Source of the DNA: Bradyrhizobium sp. Ec3.3
Lineage (GTDB): Bacteria > Pseudomonadota > Alphaproteobacteria > Rhizobiales > Xanthobacteraceae
NCBI RefSeq assembly: GCF_000472925.1
Contig: NZ_AXAS01000006.1
Coordinates: 1 to 64,000 of the forward strand
Direction: 5' to 3'
DNA: 64,000 nucleotides
Within the stretch, counting starts at the first letter, position 1. The number at the start of each line of letters is the position of its first letter. Shown here one piece after another: positions 50,862 through 59,907 of the stretch. The notes under the pieces were generated by a model. The model worked only from the letters and a program-made list of their open reading frames with translations, was not told where the DNA came from and ran no database searches. Made by a program: the position numbers and the translations under genes.

Positions 50862-52577
50862 ATGTCCGTCAAGATGAAACGTTCCGTCTATGCCGACATG
50901 TTCGGCCCGACCACCGGCGACAAGGTGCGGCTGGCCGACACCGACCTCATCATCGAGGTCGAGAAGGATTTCACCACCTATGGCGAGGAGGTGAAGTTCG
51001 GTGGCGGCAAGGTGATCCGCGACGGCATGGGGCAGTCGCAGGTGACCAACAAGCAGGGCGCCGCCGACACGGTCATCACCAACGCGCTGATCGTCGACCA
51101 CTGGGGCATCGTCAAGGCCGACGTCGCGATCAAGGACGGCATGATCTCCGCGATCGGCAAGGCGGGTAACCCGGATATCCAGCCCGGCGTTACCATCATC
51201 ATCGGCCCCGGCACCGACGTGATCGCGGGCGAAGGAAAAATCCTCACGGCCGGCGGCTTCGACAGCCACATCCATTTCATTTGCCCGCAGCAGATCGAGC
51301 ACGCGCTGATGTCGGGCGTCACCTCGATGCTGGGCGGCGGCACCGGCCCGTCGCACGGCACGTTCGCCACCACCTGCACGCCGGGGCCGTGGCACATCGC
51401 GCGGATGATCCAGTCGTTCGACGCATTTCCGGTCAATCTCGGAATCTCCGGCAAAGGTAATGCCTCGCGGCCCGCCGCGCTGGTCGAGATGATCAAGGGC
51501 GGCGCCTGTGCGCTGAAGCTGCACGAGGATTGGGGCACGACGCCGGCGGCGATCGACAACTGCCTGTCGGTTGCCGACGACTACGACGTCCAGGTCATGC
51601 TGCATTCCGACACGCTGAACGAGTCGGGCTTCGTCGAAGATACGATCAAGGCCTTCAAGGGCCGCACCATCCACGCCTTCCACACCGAAGGTGCCGGTGG
51701 CGGTCACGCGCCTGACATCATCAAGGTCGCGGGCCTGAAGAACGTGCTGCCGTCCTCGACCAACCCGACGCGTCCCTTCACGCGCAACACCATCGACGAG
51801 CATCTGGACATGCTGATGGTGTGCCACCATCTCGATCCCTCGATCGCGGAAGACCTCGCGTTTGCCGAGAGCCGGATCCGCAAGGAGACGATCGCGGCTG
51901 AAGACATCCTGCACGACCTCGGCGCGCTCTCGATGATGTCCTCGGACTCGCAGGCCATGGGCCGGCTCGGCGAGGTCATCATCCGCACCTGGCAGACCGC
52001 CGACAAGATGAAGAAGCAGCGCGGGTCACTGCCACAGGACAAGGGCAAGGATAACGACAACTTCCGCGTCAAGCGCTACATCGCCAAGTACACGATCAAC
52101 CCCGCGATCGCCCATGGCGTGTCAAAGCTGATCGGCTCGGTCGAAAAGGGCAAGCTCGCCGATCTCGTGCTGTGGTCGCCGGCGTTCTTCGGCGTCAAGC
52201 CGGACTGCATCGTCAAGGGCGGCACGATCGTCGCCGCTCCCATGGGCGATCCCAATGCCTCGATCCCGACGCCGCAGCCGGTGCATTATCAGCCGATGTT
52301 CGGCGCCTTCGGCAAGGCGCGCACGGCATCCTCCGTCGTCTTCACCTCGAAGGCCGCGGTCACCGGCGGCCTCGCGCGAAAGCTCGGCATCGACAAGAAG
52401 CTCTATGCGGTCCAGAACACCCGCGGCAAGATCTCCAAGAAGAGCATGATCCACAACGACGCCACGCCTGACATCGAGGTCGATCCGGAGACCTACGAGG
52501 TGCGCGCCGACGGCGAGCTTCTGACCTGCGCGCCGGCCGAGGTGCTGCCGATGGCGCAGCGGTATTTCATGTACTGA
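50862..52577 (+). CDS. ureC: Urease subunit alpha
   Basis: 571 residues from the ATG at 50862 (a GTG directly before it is also in frame). All nickel-site residues can be seen: H136 and H138 (SHIHF), K219 to be carbamylated (ACALKLHE), H248, H274 and D362; H322 in VCHHLD is the active-site flap histidine, and H221 is also conserved. The catalytic subunit is therefore complete despite the interrupted gene order. Confidence 0.99.
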   Translation: MSVKMKRSVYADMFGPTTGDKVRLADTDLIIEVEKDFTTYGEEVKFGGGKVIRDGMGQSQVTNKQGAADTVITNALIVDHWGIVKADVAIKDGMISAIGKAGNPDIQPGVTIIIGPGTDVIAGEGKILTAGGFDSHIHFICPQQIEHALMSGVTSMLGGGTGPSHGTFATTCTPGPWHIARMIQSFDAFPVNLGISGKGNASRPAALVEMIKGGACALKLHEDWGTTPAAIDNCLSVADDYDVQVMLHSDTLNESGFVEDTIKAFKGRTIHAFHTEGAGGGHAPDIIKVAGLKNVLPSSTNPTRPFTRNTIDEHLDMLMVCHHLDPSIAEDLAFAESRIRKETIAAEDILHDLGALSMMSSDSQAMGRLGEVIIRTWQTADKMKKQRGSLPQDKGKDNDNFRVKRYIAKYTINPAIAHGVSKLIGSVEKGKLADLVLWSPAFFGVKPDCIVKGGTIVAAPMGDPNASIPTPQPVHYQPMFGAFGKARTASSVVFTSKAAVTGGLARKLGIDKKLYAVQNTRGKISKKSMIHNDATPDIEVDPETYEVRADGELLTCAPAEVLPMAQRYFMY

Positions 52578-52707
52578 AATTACCGTCGAACGTTGCGCCC
52601 TCGGCGCCTGTCCGAAGGCGGATTTTCCGGTTTTGCGTCTCGTCGCGCTTGGTCTAATGTCGCGCCCGGTATCTTGAAGCCTTAAAGAAAAGCCGGGAGG
52701 ATTTTTC

Positions 52708-53007
52708 GTGATCTACGTCGTTGCCACCTTGACCATCAAGCCCGAAACGCGCGCCGAGTTCATTGCAGCGGCCACCGCCTGCATCAAGGAGACGCGCAAG
52801 GAACCCGGCAATATCGCCTATGATCTGCACGAGAGCGTCACCGATCACACCAAGATGGTGTTCGTCGAGCAGTGGGAAAATGCCGAAGCGCTGGTACCGC
52901 ATCGTGCCATGGAGCACGTGAAGACGTTCGGCCGCGTTGCGGTGAAGTGTTTTGCGGCGCCGCCGAAGGTCGATGTGATCACGCCGGAAAAGGTCGAGAC
53001 CAGGTAA
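52708..53007 (+). CDS. ABM-domain protein (antibiotic biosynthesis monooxygenase-like)
   Basis: 99 residues with a GTG start preceded by GGGAGG. The small ferredoxin-like fold is recognisable from [24 protein letters not shown] and [11 protein letters not shown], which match the YgiN-like group. Such proteins are cofactor-less or haem-binding oxygenases or merely ligand binders. Its place between ureC and ureE is unusual, and a urease role is not known to me. Confidence 0.85.
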   Translation: MIYVVATLTIKPETRAEFIAAATACIKETRKEPGNIAYDLHESVTDHTKMVFVEQWENAEALVPHRAMEHVKTFGRVAVKCFAAPPKVDVITPEKVETR

Positions 53008-53020
53008 CAGGATAGAGCGC

Positions 53021-53698
53021 ATGATCCGGGCGACGCAGGTCAGGGGACAGCACCGCTTCACGGAAGCAGCGGCGGATACGGTCGTGCTCGACTTCGACGA
53101 TCGGCATCGCCGCCGCATGGCGATGACCGGCACGCGCGGGCTCGAATTCCTGCTCGACCTTGAAAACGCGGTCGCGCTGCGCGGCGGCGATGCGCTGGTG
53201 TTGGAGGACGGCCGGCTGGTCGAGGTGGTCGCGGCTCCCGAGCCGCTGCTCGAGATCCGCGGCCGCGATCCGCTCCATCTCGTCCGCGTCGCCTGGCATC
53301 TCGGCAACCGGCACCTGCCGACGCAGATCATGGCCAAGAGCCTGCGTATCCGAAAGGATCATGTGATCGAGGCCATGGTGAAGGGGCTGGGTGCGCGGGT
53401 GATCGAGATCGAGGCTCCCTTCGATCCCGAAGGTGGTGCCTATGCTGATGCCGCTCATGCGCATGCTGACGATCATGCGCATCATGACCATGCGCATGAT
53501 GACCATGCGCATCATGATCACGGGCATCACCGCCATGATCATGGCCACCATCACCATGATCATCACGGTCATGACCATGACCACCATGATCATGCTGCGC
53601 ATGACCACCATGACCACGGTCACCATCATCACCACGACGAGCATTGCGACCATCCCGACCATCACCACGGCCACGGCCATGCTCACGACCACAAATGA
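53021..53698 (+). CDS. ureE: Urease nickel chaperone UreE with very long His-rich tail
   Basis: 225 residues. The UreE core (1-140) includes the peptide-binding domain and the metal domain with [10 protein letters not shown], whose His98 corresponds to the bridging nickel ligand. From residue 146 to the end about 44 of 80 residues are His, mostly alternating with Asp, Ala and Gly. This tail is much longer than the one in Klebsiella UreE and should bind many metal ions, so the protein may double as a nickel store. It has one Cys (C209). Confidence 0.96.
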   Translation: MIRATQVRGQHRFTEAAADTVVLDFDDRHRRRMAMTGTRGLEFLLDLENAVALRGGDALVLEDGRLVEVVAAPEPLLEIRGRDPLHLVRVAWHLGNRHLPTQIMAKSLRIRKDHVIEAMVKGLGARVIEIEAPFDPEGGAYADAAHAHADDHAHHDHAHDDHAHHDHGHHRHDHGHHHHDHHGHDHDHHDHAAHDHHDHGHHHHHDEHCDHPDHHHGHGHAHDHK

Positions 53699-54407
53699 GC
53701 CGGCTGGTGCCGGCCACCTGACCGAACGCGAGGCGGCGGCGCTCTACCGGCTGATGACGTGGTTGTCGCCGGCGTTTCCCGTCGGCGGTTTCTCCTACTC
53801 CAGCGGCATCGAATGGGCGGTGGAGGCGGGCGACATCATCGACACGGCGACGCTCGCGAACTGGCTCGACGCGATGCTCGGAGATGGCGCAGGCTTTTGC
53901 GATGCGATTCTCCTGGTGCAGGCGTTTCGCGCGGCGGAGGCGGGCGATGAGGCTCGCTTGCGTGACACCGCGGAGCTTGCGGCCGCCTTCGTGCCCTCGC
54001 GCGAGCGACAGCTCGAGACCACGTCGCAGGGCCGCGCCTTCATCGACATCGCGCGCGCGGCCTGGAATGCGGACGGGCTGGATGCGACGGTCGCGGCCTG
54101 CGCGGGGCCGCTGGTCTATCCCGTCGCGGTCGGCGTGGTCGCTAGCGCCCATGGCGTCCGGCTGGAGCCGACGCTGCATGCCTTCCTGCACGCGCTGGTC
54201 TCGAACTGGATTTCGGCGGCGAGCCGGCTGATCCCGCTCGGCCAGACCGACAGCCAGCGTGTGCTCGCCGCCCTGGAGGGCGCCGTGGCCGCAACCGCCG
54301 CCCGCGCGTTGAGCGCGACCCTTGACGATCTTGGCAGCGCGACGTTCCGCGCCGATCTCGCAAGCCTGCGGCACGAGACACAATATACGCGGCTGTTTAG
54401 ATCGTGA
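53679..54407 (+). CDS. ureF: Urease accessory protein UreF
   Basis: 242 residues from the ATG at 53679, which overlaps the ureE end by 20 bases; the longer open frame upstream only reads the ureE His tail out of frame as Met/Thr/Ile repeats. Family marks: [19 protein letters not shown] (mid N-terminal region), TTSQGRAF and [11 protein letters not shown]. All-helical protein that acts with UreD and UreG in nickel insertion. Confidence 0.94.
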   Translation: MLTTTNEPAGAGHLTEREAAALYRLMTWLSPAFPVGGFSYSSGIEWAVEAGDIIDTATLANWLDAMLGDGAGFCDAILLVQAFRAAEAGDEARLRDTAELAAAFVPSRERQLETTSQGRAFIDIARAAWNADGLDATVAACAGPLVYPVAVGVVASAHGVRLEPTLHAFLHALVSNWISAASRLIPLGQTDSQRVLAALEGAVAATAARALSATLDDLGSATFRADLASLRHETQYTRLFRS

Positions 54408-54429
54408 GGATGGGGCAGCGCACTCCGCC

Positions 54430-54551
54430 GTCGTCCTGGCGAAAGCCAGGACCCATAACCACAAATGCTCGTGGTTATGCGCGGCTGTGGCCCCAGTTTG
54501 CCGCGGCAACAGAGTTCGGTGGTAATGGGTCCTGGCTTTCGCCAGGACGAC
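54430..54551. repeat. 122-bp palindromic element between ureF and ureG
   Basis: Perfect inverted arms of 26 bases at 54430-54455 and 54526-54551; each arm is itself a hairpin (CCTGGCGAAAGCCAGG in the left one). Between them a second stem CATAACCAC/GTGGTTATG occupies 54454-54479. The right arm is identical to 6962-6987 in this window. It resembles a REP- or MITE-type insertion in the operon. Confidence 0.8.
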
Positions 54552-54566
54552 AATAGGAAAGACTCA

Positions 54567-55190
54567 ATGGCTACGTCTCACGGCCCCCTGCGTGTCGGTG
54601 TCGGCGGTCCCGTCGGATCGGGCAAGACCGCGCTGATGGATCTGCTCTGCAAGTCCATGCGCGAGCGCTATGACATCGCGGCGATCACCAACGACATCTA
54701 CACCAAGTGGGACGCGGAATACCTGGTGCGCTCGGGCTCGCTGACGCCGGACCGCATCGCCGGCGTCGAGACCGGCGGCTGCCCGCATACCGCGATCCGC
54801 GAGGATGCCTCGATGAATCTGGCGGCGATTGCCGATATGCGCGCAAAGTTTCCAGGACTCGATCTGGTGCTGATCGAGTCCGGCGGCGACAATCTCGCTG
54901 CTACTTTTTCCCCGGAGCTCGCCGACATCACCATCTATGTCATCGACGTCGCGGCGGGCGACAAGATCCCGTCGAAGGGCGGACCGGGCATCACACGCTC
55001 CGACCTCCTGGTTATCAACAAGATCGACCTCGCACCGCATGTCGGCGCCTCGCTGGAGAAGATGCAGCTTGATGCGAAGCGGATGCGGGGCGAGCGCCCC
55101 TTCGTCATGACCAACCTGAAGAAGAGCGAGGGACTCGACCGCATCATAGGCTTCATCGAGGCCAAAGGCGGGTTAAAAAGGGCGGGTTGA
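54567..55190 (+). CDS. ureG: Urease accessory GTPase UreG
   Basis: 207 residues. P-loop GGPVGSGKT at 13-21, [15 protein letters not shown], the nickel-binding CPH motif in [19 protein letters not shown] and NKIDL for guanine recognition. It uses GTP to drive nickel delivery to UreC. No His-rich N-terminus, which fits with the long UreE tail. It begins 15 bases after the palindromic element. Confidence 0.97.
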   Translation: MATSHGPLRVGVGGPVGSGKTALMDLLCKSMRERYDIAAITNDIYTKWDAEYLVRSGSLTPDRIAGVETGGCPHTAIREDASMNLAAIADMRAKFPGLDLVLIESGGDNLAATFSPELADITIYVIDVAAGDKIPSKGGPGITRSDLLVINKIDLAPHVGASLEKMQLDAKRMRGERPFVMTNLKKSEGLDRIIGFIEAKGGLKRAG

Positions 55191-55400
55191 AAGGGGCGGG
55201 CTGACGAGGACGGGTCGAAGGGCAGGTCCGGTGCCTGGCGACATTAGCCAAGTCTGACACGACTGTTAGTGTCTGCCCGTTAATATCTGCGGCAAAATAT
55301 GTCCCTGCGGAACCAATGTTCGCCACGATGATTAACTTACTTCGGGTGCCCGGAGCGCTGATGCCTCGGCTGGCGGATTAAGCATTCCGGTCAACCCAAG

Positions 55401-57188
55401 TTGCGTCACGATGGCTCCTCCTTCATTATCGCCTTCCGTGGGGTTTCACTCTCTTTCGGCAACTGGCCGTTCGAGCGGCGTTCAGATGCTCCGTGTTATT
55501 CGCCAGCCTCTCACCTTCTGAGTAAACGAGTGGTTCGGCTGGGATTTATCATCGGTTTTATCGCGCTGCTCGGGATACTGCTCTCCGGGCTCGCGGCCTA
55601 TCGCGTCCACGATCAGGAGCTGGCGATCGATCGCATCGCGCTGGCTCGCGCGATCGACGTTCATGCGAGCCTGGTGCAGGACCGCCTGACCGAGCGCGAG
55701 CTTCTGGCGCGCGTCGCCTCCGGTCTGTTCCGCACGCCCGCCGTGATCAAGCCGAACATGCTGGAGCCGCTGCGCTCGGCCATTTATGCCTTCAAGACCG
55801 ACTTCGTGGTCGCCTCCTGGATCGCCCGTCTCAAGCCGACGGAGCTGAGCGCGGCGCAGGCGGCGCTCAGCTCTGCCGGCTTTCCCAATCCGCACATCCG
55901 CAACTACGACGACACGCTGCTCGACACCACGAAGATCACCCAGCCGATCAACGTGCTGATGGATCTCGAGCCGCGCAGCGAGGAGACCAAGGTGCTGCCC
56001 GGTCGCAGCTTCGATCAGGACGGCGTGCGCGGCGCGATGCTGGCGCGCGCCATGGCCGAGAGGAAGTCGGTCGCCTCCGATCCGGTGCCGCTGCTCCGTC
56101 CGAACGGACCCATCGGCATCATCGTGGCCGCGCCGGTCATTCCGGAAGGCGAGACGGAGCCTGCCGGGTTCATCACGTTTTCCTACGAGCTCGCCTCGCT
56201 GATGCTGACCAATGACGACATGTCGCTGTTCTCGGTCGCATTGCGCGATCCGCGCGCGACCGGCGGCGAGCTGATCGCCAACGATCAGGGCGTCGTCAGC
56301 GCGCGGACCATCTCGCAGGATGGTCCACAGCCCTCCTCGACGCGCACGGTCAGCTTCGGCGGCCGCGACTGGCAGCTCAGCTACTTCGCCAAGACCAACT
56401 CGGCGCGGCGCGCCGAGCAGACCGCTGTCATCGTCGCGGCGATCGGCTTCGCCATCACGGCGATGGTGTGCGGCCTGTTCGGCTATGTCGCCTACAACAA
56501 CTTGAGGCTCAGCCGCGAAATCCAGGTGCGGATCGGATTCGAGCGCCGGCTGACGGCGGTCATCGACGAGCTGAATCATCGCGTGAAGAACATTCTGGCA
56601 GTGATCCAGTCGATCGTGACGCGAACGCTGCGCCACGGCTCCGACATCGACGTCGCACGTGAATTGTTGATCGGGCGTATCCACGCGATGTCCAACGTCG
56701 TTTCGCTGCTCAGCGAAAGCCAGTGGCAGGGCGTGAAGCTGAAGGGCCTGTTCGAGGCGCGCGCCATTCCGCATGCTGACCGCATCGCCATCAGCGGGCC
56801 CGACATCGCGGTCAGCGCGCGCGCCGCGCAGAGCCTGTCGCTGCTGTTCTTCGAGCTCGCCTCGCATTCCGACGAGGGCCTGTCGCTGGTCGGCAAGCAT
56901 CCGCACATCACCGCGAACTGGACGGTGACGGGCGAGGAGCCCGACACGGTCTTCCATTTCCGCTGGGAGGAGTTCAACACCAGCGAGGCGACGCGGCGCG
57001 CCGATTCCGATTTCGGCCTCATCCTGCTCGACCGCGTCGCGCCCGAAGCGCTCGGCGGCACCGCCAAGCGCTACTTCACCGATGCATCCTACGTCTACGA
57101 GCTGACCGCACCGATGGAGACCGTCGTCGACATGACCGAGCGCGACCGCACGGAAAAATTCTCGGCGCCGGTAAGGCCCGCGCGCTGA
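55401..57188 (+). CDS. Membrane sensor protein of the HWE/HisKA_2 kinase family, atypical
   Basis: 595 residues if a TTG at 55401 is used; a GTG at 55530 (residue 44) just before the first membrane segment is an alternative and gives 552. Membrane segments at about 46-68 and 341-365 bracket a CHASE-like sensory domain of about 270 residues. The phospho-acceptor box is ELNHRVKNILAVIQSI with His393. In the catalytic domain the N-box reads FFELASHSDEG, with His489 where HWE kinases have Asn, while the RWEE and DFGLILLDR segments remain. It neighbours the stress regulators ecfG/nepR/phyR and may feed PhyR. Confidence 0.85.
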   Translation: MRHDGSSFIIAFRGVSLSFGNWPFERRSDAPCYSPASHLLSKRVVRLGFIIGFIALLGILLSGLAAYRVHDQELAIDRIALARAIDVHASLVQDRLTERELLARVASGLFRTPAVIKPNMLEPLRSAIYAFKTDFVVASWIARLKPTELSAAQAALSSAGFPNPHIRNYDDTLLDTTKITQPINVLMDLEPRSEETKVLPGRSFDQDGVRGAMLARAMAERKSVASDPVPLLRPNGPIGIIVAAPVIPEGETEPAGFITFSYELASLMLTNDDMSLFSVALRDPRATGGELIANDQGVVSARTISQDGPQPSSTRTVSFGGRDWQLSYFAKTNSARRAEQTAVIVAAIGFAITAMVCGLFGYVAYNNLRLSREIQVRIGFERRLTAVIDELNHRVKNILAVIQSIVTRTLRHGSDIDVARELLIGRIHAMSNVVSLLSESQWQGVKLKGLFEARAIPHADRIAISGPDIAVSARAAQSLSLLFFELASHSDEGLSLVGKHPHITANWTVTGEEPDTVFHFRWEEFNTSEATRRADSDFGLILLDRVAPEALGGTAKRYFTDASYVYELTAPMETVVDMTERDRTEKFSAPVRPAR

Positions 57189-57262
57189 AGCCGACGCGAT
57201 CTTCGCTTACCTTCTCCCACAAGGGGAGAAGGGAGAGCACACGCGCATTAAATCACGCATGC

Positions 57263-57290
57263 GAAGGCGGCCATTGAAATGGCCGCCTTC
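57263..57290. terminator. Terminator between the sensor gene and ecfG
   Basis: Perfect 12-bp stem GAAGGCGGCCAT (57263-57274), loop TGAA, ATGGCCGCCTTC (57279-57290). Located between converging genes; could serve both. T-runs are weak. Confidence 0.7.
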
Positions 57291-57322
57291 CCCTCGTTCA
57301 TCATTCCGACCGAAGCTGTCCG

Positions 57323-57871
57323 TCAGCCGCCGCTGCCGCCGATCACGGCGCGCACGGTCTCGTCGGGGCCGAAATCTTCGGCGCCGTCGACATACAGCAG
57401 TGCTGCGAGCTTCGAGCGCGCGCGGTTGACGCGGCTCTTGATCGTGCCCACCGCGCAGCCGCAGATCGACGCCGCGTCCTCATAGGAGAAGCCGGACGCA
57501 CCGACGAGGATCAGCGCTTCACGCTGGTCCTGCGGTAGCTTGTCGAGCGCCGCGCGAAACTCTTCGAACTCGAGATGCGCATTCTGCGACGGCTGGGTCT
57601 TCAGCGTCTTGGCATAGTTGCCTTCAGCATCCTCCACCTCCCGCCGCCGCTTGCGATAGTCGGAGCGGAACAGGTTGCGCAGGATGGTGAACAGCCAGGC
57701 CGGCAGGTTCGAGCCGGGCTGGAACGAGTCGATGTTGGCGAGTGCGCGCAACAACGTCTCCTGGACCAGATCGTCGGCACGGTCGGCATTGCCGCTCAGT
57801 GAGATGGCGAACGCGCGCAGGCTCGGGACTGCCGCCAGGATGTCGTCGCGCAGGGATTCCGTGAGAGGCAT
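57323..57871 (-). CDS. ecfG: General stress ECF sigma factor EcfG
   Basis: 182 residues, ECF15 type. Region 2: DRADDLVQETLLRALANID and WLFTILRNLFRSDYRKRRRE; region 4: LPQDQREALILVGASGFSYEDAASICGCAVGTIKSRVNRARSKL (see residues 112-156). Directs RNA polymerase to stress promoters of the form GGAAC-N16-17-CGTT. The start overlaps the nepR stop by one base (TAATG), so the sigma factor and its anti-sigma are coupled. Confidence 0.95.
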   Translation of the reverse strand: MPLTESLRDDILAAVPSLRAFAISLSGNADRADDLVQETLLRALANIDSFQPGSNLPAWLFTILRNLFRSDYRKRRREVEDAEGNYAKTLKTQPSQNAHLEFEEFRAALDKLPQDQREALILVGASGFSYEDAASICGCAVGTIKSRVNRARSKLAALLYVDGAEDFGPDETVRAVIGGSGG

Positions 57872-58101
57872 TAGTCCCTCCCATTGTTGTCGTTGGTTCC
57901 CCCATTGGTTTGATCTTGGGGTGTCCCTCCCGGCGCATCAAGCTTCTTGATAAGCTCGGCGAACCGCTCGGGGACCCCCTGCCGCACGACGTCGTCGTAC
58001 ATGGCGCGCAATTGATGGCCGATCCGGGATTGGATCTCCGGTGTCAGCCCTCCCTTGCCGGGGGTCGTGTTTCTGCTGGCTTGAGATTTGAGATCTTTCA
58101 T
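57871..58101 (-). CDS. nepR: Anti-sigma factor NepR
   Basis: 76 residues from the ATG at 58101, preceded by a GGAACAGG ribosome site; the frame is open to 58200 but the family core is LTPEIQSRIGHQLRAMYDDVV followed by VPERFAELIKKLD. NepR holds EcfG inactive until phosphorylated PhyR binds it. The C-terminal 15 residues are polar and disordered (Gly/Asn/Thr). Confidence 0.93.
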   Translation of the reverse strand: MKDLKSQASRNTTPGKGGLTPEIQSRIGHQLRAMYDDVVRQGVPERFAELIKKLDAPGGTPQDQTNGGTNDNNGRD

Positions 58102-58183
58102 GACCTGTTCCACGTTTCCCCGAGTTAAGTCACTGTCAAATCGAGAAATTTTCTCAACCGGGAGCCGTTCCCTAGTTAGGCCT

Positions 58184-58242
58184 AATGCGAAGTTGCACAA
58201 AAAGTTCCAGCCGTTCCGGAACTTTTCTGTGGTTGAAGCGTA
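58184..58242. promoter_or_regulatory. Candidate divergent EcfG-type promoters for phyR and nepR-ecfG
   Basis: Plus strand: GGAAC at 58218-58222, 16-base spacer, CGTA at 58239-58242, one mismatch from the GGAAC/CGTT consensus, leading to phyR. Minus strand: GGAAC at 58208-58204, 16-base spacer, CATT at 58187-58184, leading to nepR-ecfG. Overlapping self-controlled promoters are known at such loci in related bacteria. Confidence 0.5.
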
Positions 58243-58309
58243 GTCACGCCAGCAGGGGAACCAGGGCCGCCCCTGGCCGATATCTGGCCCGAAGACGAAT
58301 GGAGTGGGG

Positions 58310-59116
58310 ATGTCCCGTTCACAGCTTGTTGCTGAACACTTGCCGTTGTTGCGCCGGTACGCGCGTGCCCTGACGGGCAGCCAGCCGTCCGGCGACGCCT
58401 ATGTCGCAGCCATGTTGGAAGCCATGCTCGGGGATCCGGCGGTGCTCGACGAGAGCCACGGAGCGCGCGCCGGCCTGTTTCGGCTGTTCACCCAGATCTG
58501 GAATTCGGTCTCGCTCAACGATGATGCCGAGGTGACGACGCTGCCGATGCCGCCGGAGCGGCGGCTGTCGAACATCACGCCGCTGCCGCGCCAGGCTTTC
58601 CTGCTGCTGTCGCTCGAGGGATTTTCGGAGGAGGAAGTCGCCTTCATCCTCGGCACCGACGTCGGCGAGACGCGCAGGCTCGCGGACGCTGCAGGCCGCG
58701 AGATGGCGGCCGAGATTGCGACCGATGTGCTGATCATCGAGGACGAGACCTTCATCGCCATGGACCTCGAGAGCCTCGTGAAGAATCTCGGTCACAACGT
58801 TGTCGGCGTCGCCCGCACCCATGCGGATGCGGTCGCGCTCGCCAAGAACAAGCGGCCCGGCCTGATCCTCGCCGACATCCAGCTTGCCGACGGCTCCTCG
58901 GGCCTCGATGCGGTCAACGAACTCTTGCGCAGCTTCGAGGTGCCGGTGGTGTTCATCACCGCTTACCCGGAGCGCTTCCTCACCGGCGAGCGGCCGGAGC
59001 CGGCGTTCCTGATCTCAAAGCCGTTCCAGCCCGCGATGGTCTCGGCGGTGGCGAGCCAGGCGCTGTTCTTCCAGCGCAACTCGCGCAACCGCACGCCCAA
59101 AGCGCCGGCGGCCTGA
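58310..59116 (+). CDS. phyR: Anti-anti-sigma response regulator PhyR
   Basis: 268 residues from the ATG at 58310 (a GTG at 58304 is also in frame). Residues 1-135 mimic an ECF sigma factor (regions 2 and 4 with LPRQAFLLLSLEGFSEEEVAFILG, cited as residues 92-115). Residues 138-255 are a receiver domain with E144-D145, phospho-acceptor D189 and K237. When phosphorylated it sequesters NepR and frees EcfG. Divergent from nepR-ecfG. Confidence 0.96.
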   Translation: MSRSQLVAEHLPLLRRYARALTGSQPSGDAYVAAMLEAMLGDPAVLDESHGARAGLFRLFTQIWNSVSLNDDAEVTTLPMPPERRLSNITPLPRQAFLLLSLEGFSEEEVAFILGTDVGETRRLADAAGREMAAEIATDVLIIEDETFIAMDLESLVKNLGHNVVGVARTHADAVALAKNKRPGLILADIQLADGSSGLDAVNELLRSFEVPVVFITAYPERFLTGERPEPAFLISKPFQPAMVSAVASQALFFQRNSRNRTPKAPAA

Positions 59117-59292
59117 CGAAGGCGCCCGCGGCGTAAGACATAGAAAGTAATGACGAACCGATCCGGCGCGCCGACAAGGGGTGCGCCGGATTTTTGTTGT
59201 TCGGCCGGCGCGCTTGACGGCCCGCGGAATTCGTCCTCCATAGGTGATGGAAACGGTCGCGAGGCGGCCGCGTCTGTCCGGAGAATTAGCCC

Positions 59293-59907
59293 ATGCTCGA
59301 TCAGTCGCTGCTCGATCGTCTCGCCATCCGCGACCTTCTCGAGAACTGGGTGGTCTGGCGCGACGCCGGCGACTGGGAGCGCTTTGCGACCGTCTGGCAC
59401 GCGGAGGGGTGGATGTCGGCGACCTGGTTTCAGGGGCCGGCTGCGGACTTCATCCGGGTGAGCCGCGAAGGCTTTGCCAAGGGCGTGCGCATCCTGCACT
59501 TCCTCGGTGGCACCAGCATCGATCTCGCCGGCGAGCGCGCCATCGCGCAGACCAAGATGACGATCTCGCAGCGGGCGCCGGTCCACGATGTCGTCTGCGA
59601 CGTGGTCTGCACCGGGCGCTTCTACGACTTCCTGGAGAAGCGGCAGGGCAAATGGGGCATCGTTCGCCGCCAGCCGATCTATGAAAAGGACCGGCTCGAT
59701 CCGGTCGATCCCGCCGCGGTCCTCCGGCTCGACGCGGCGCGTTTGGCTGCGCTTCCCGAAGGCTACTGCCACCTCGGCTACATGCAGGAGTTGATCGGCT
59801 ACAAGGTCAAGCGCGACATGCCCGGCCTGACCGGCGCCGAGGTCGAGAAGCTTTATTCGGAAGGGCGCGAGTGGCTGGCAGGTGTAGCGCGGCCCGGCGC
59901 AGCTTGA
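59293..59907 (+). CDS. SnoaL-like / nuclear transport factor 2 fold protein
   Basis: 204 residues. RLAIRDLLENWVVWRDAGDW and FATVWHAEGWM are the typical start of SnoaL-like domains, and a beta-rich middle with TGRFYDFLEKRQGKWGIVRRQ follows. Cone-shaped fold used by many enzymes and by ligand binders; the function here is not predictable. It stands alone after phyR. Confidence 0.75.
   Translation: MLDQSLLDRLAIRDLLENWVVWRDAGDWERFATVWHAEGWMSATWFQGPAADFIRVSREGFAKGVRILHFLGGTSIDLAGERAIAQTKMTISQRAPVHDVVCDVVCTGRFYDFLEKRQGKWGIVRRQPIYEKDRLDPVDPAAVLRLDAARLAALPEGYCHLGYMQELIGYKVKRDMPGLTGAEVEKLYSEGREWLAGVARPGAA

Noticed and set aside
53433..53678. N-terminal extension of ureF with Met/Thr/Ile repeats
   Set aside because: It is the ureE His codons read in another frame; UreF similarity starts after the ATG at 53679.
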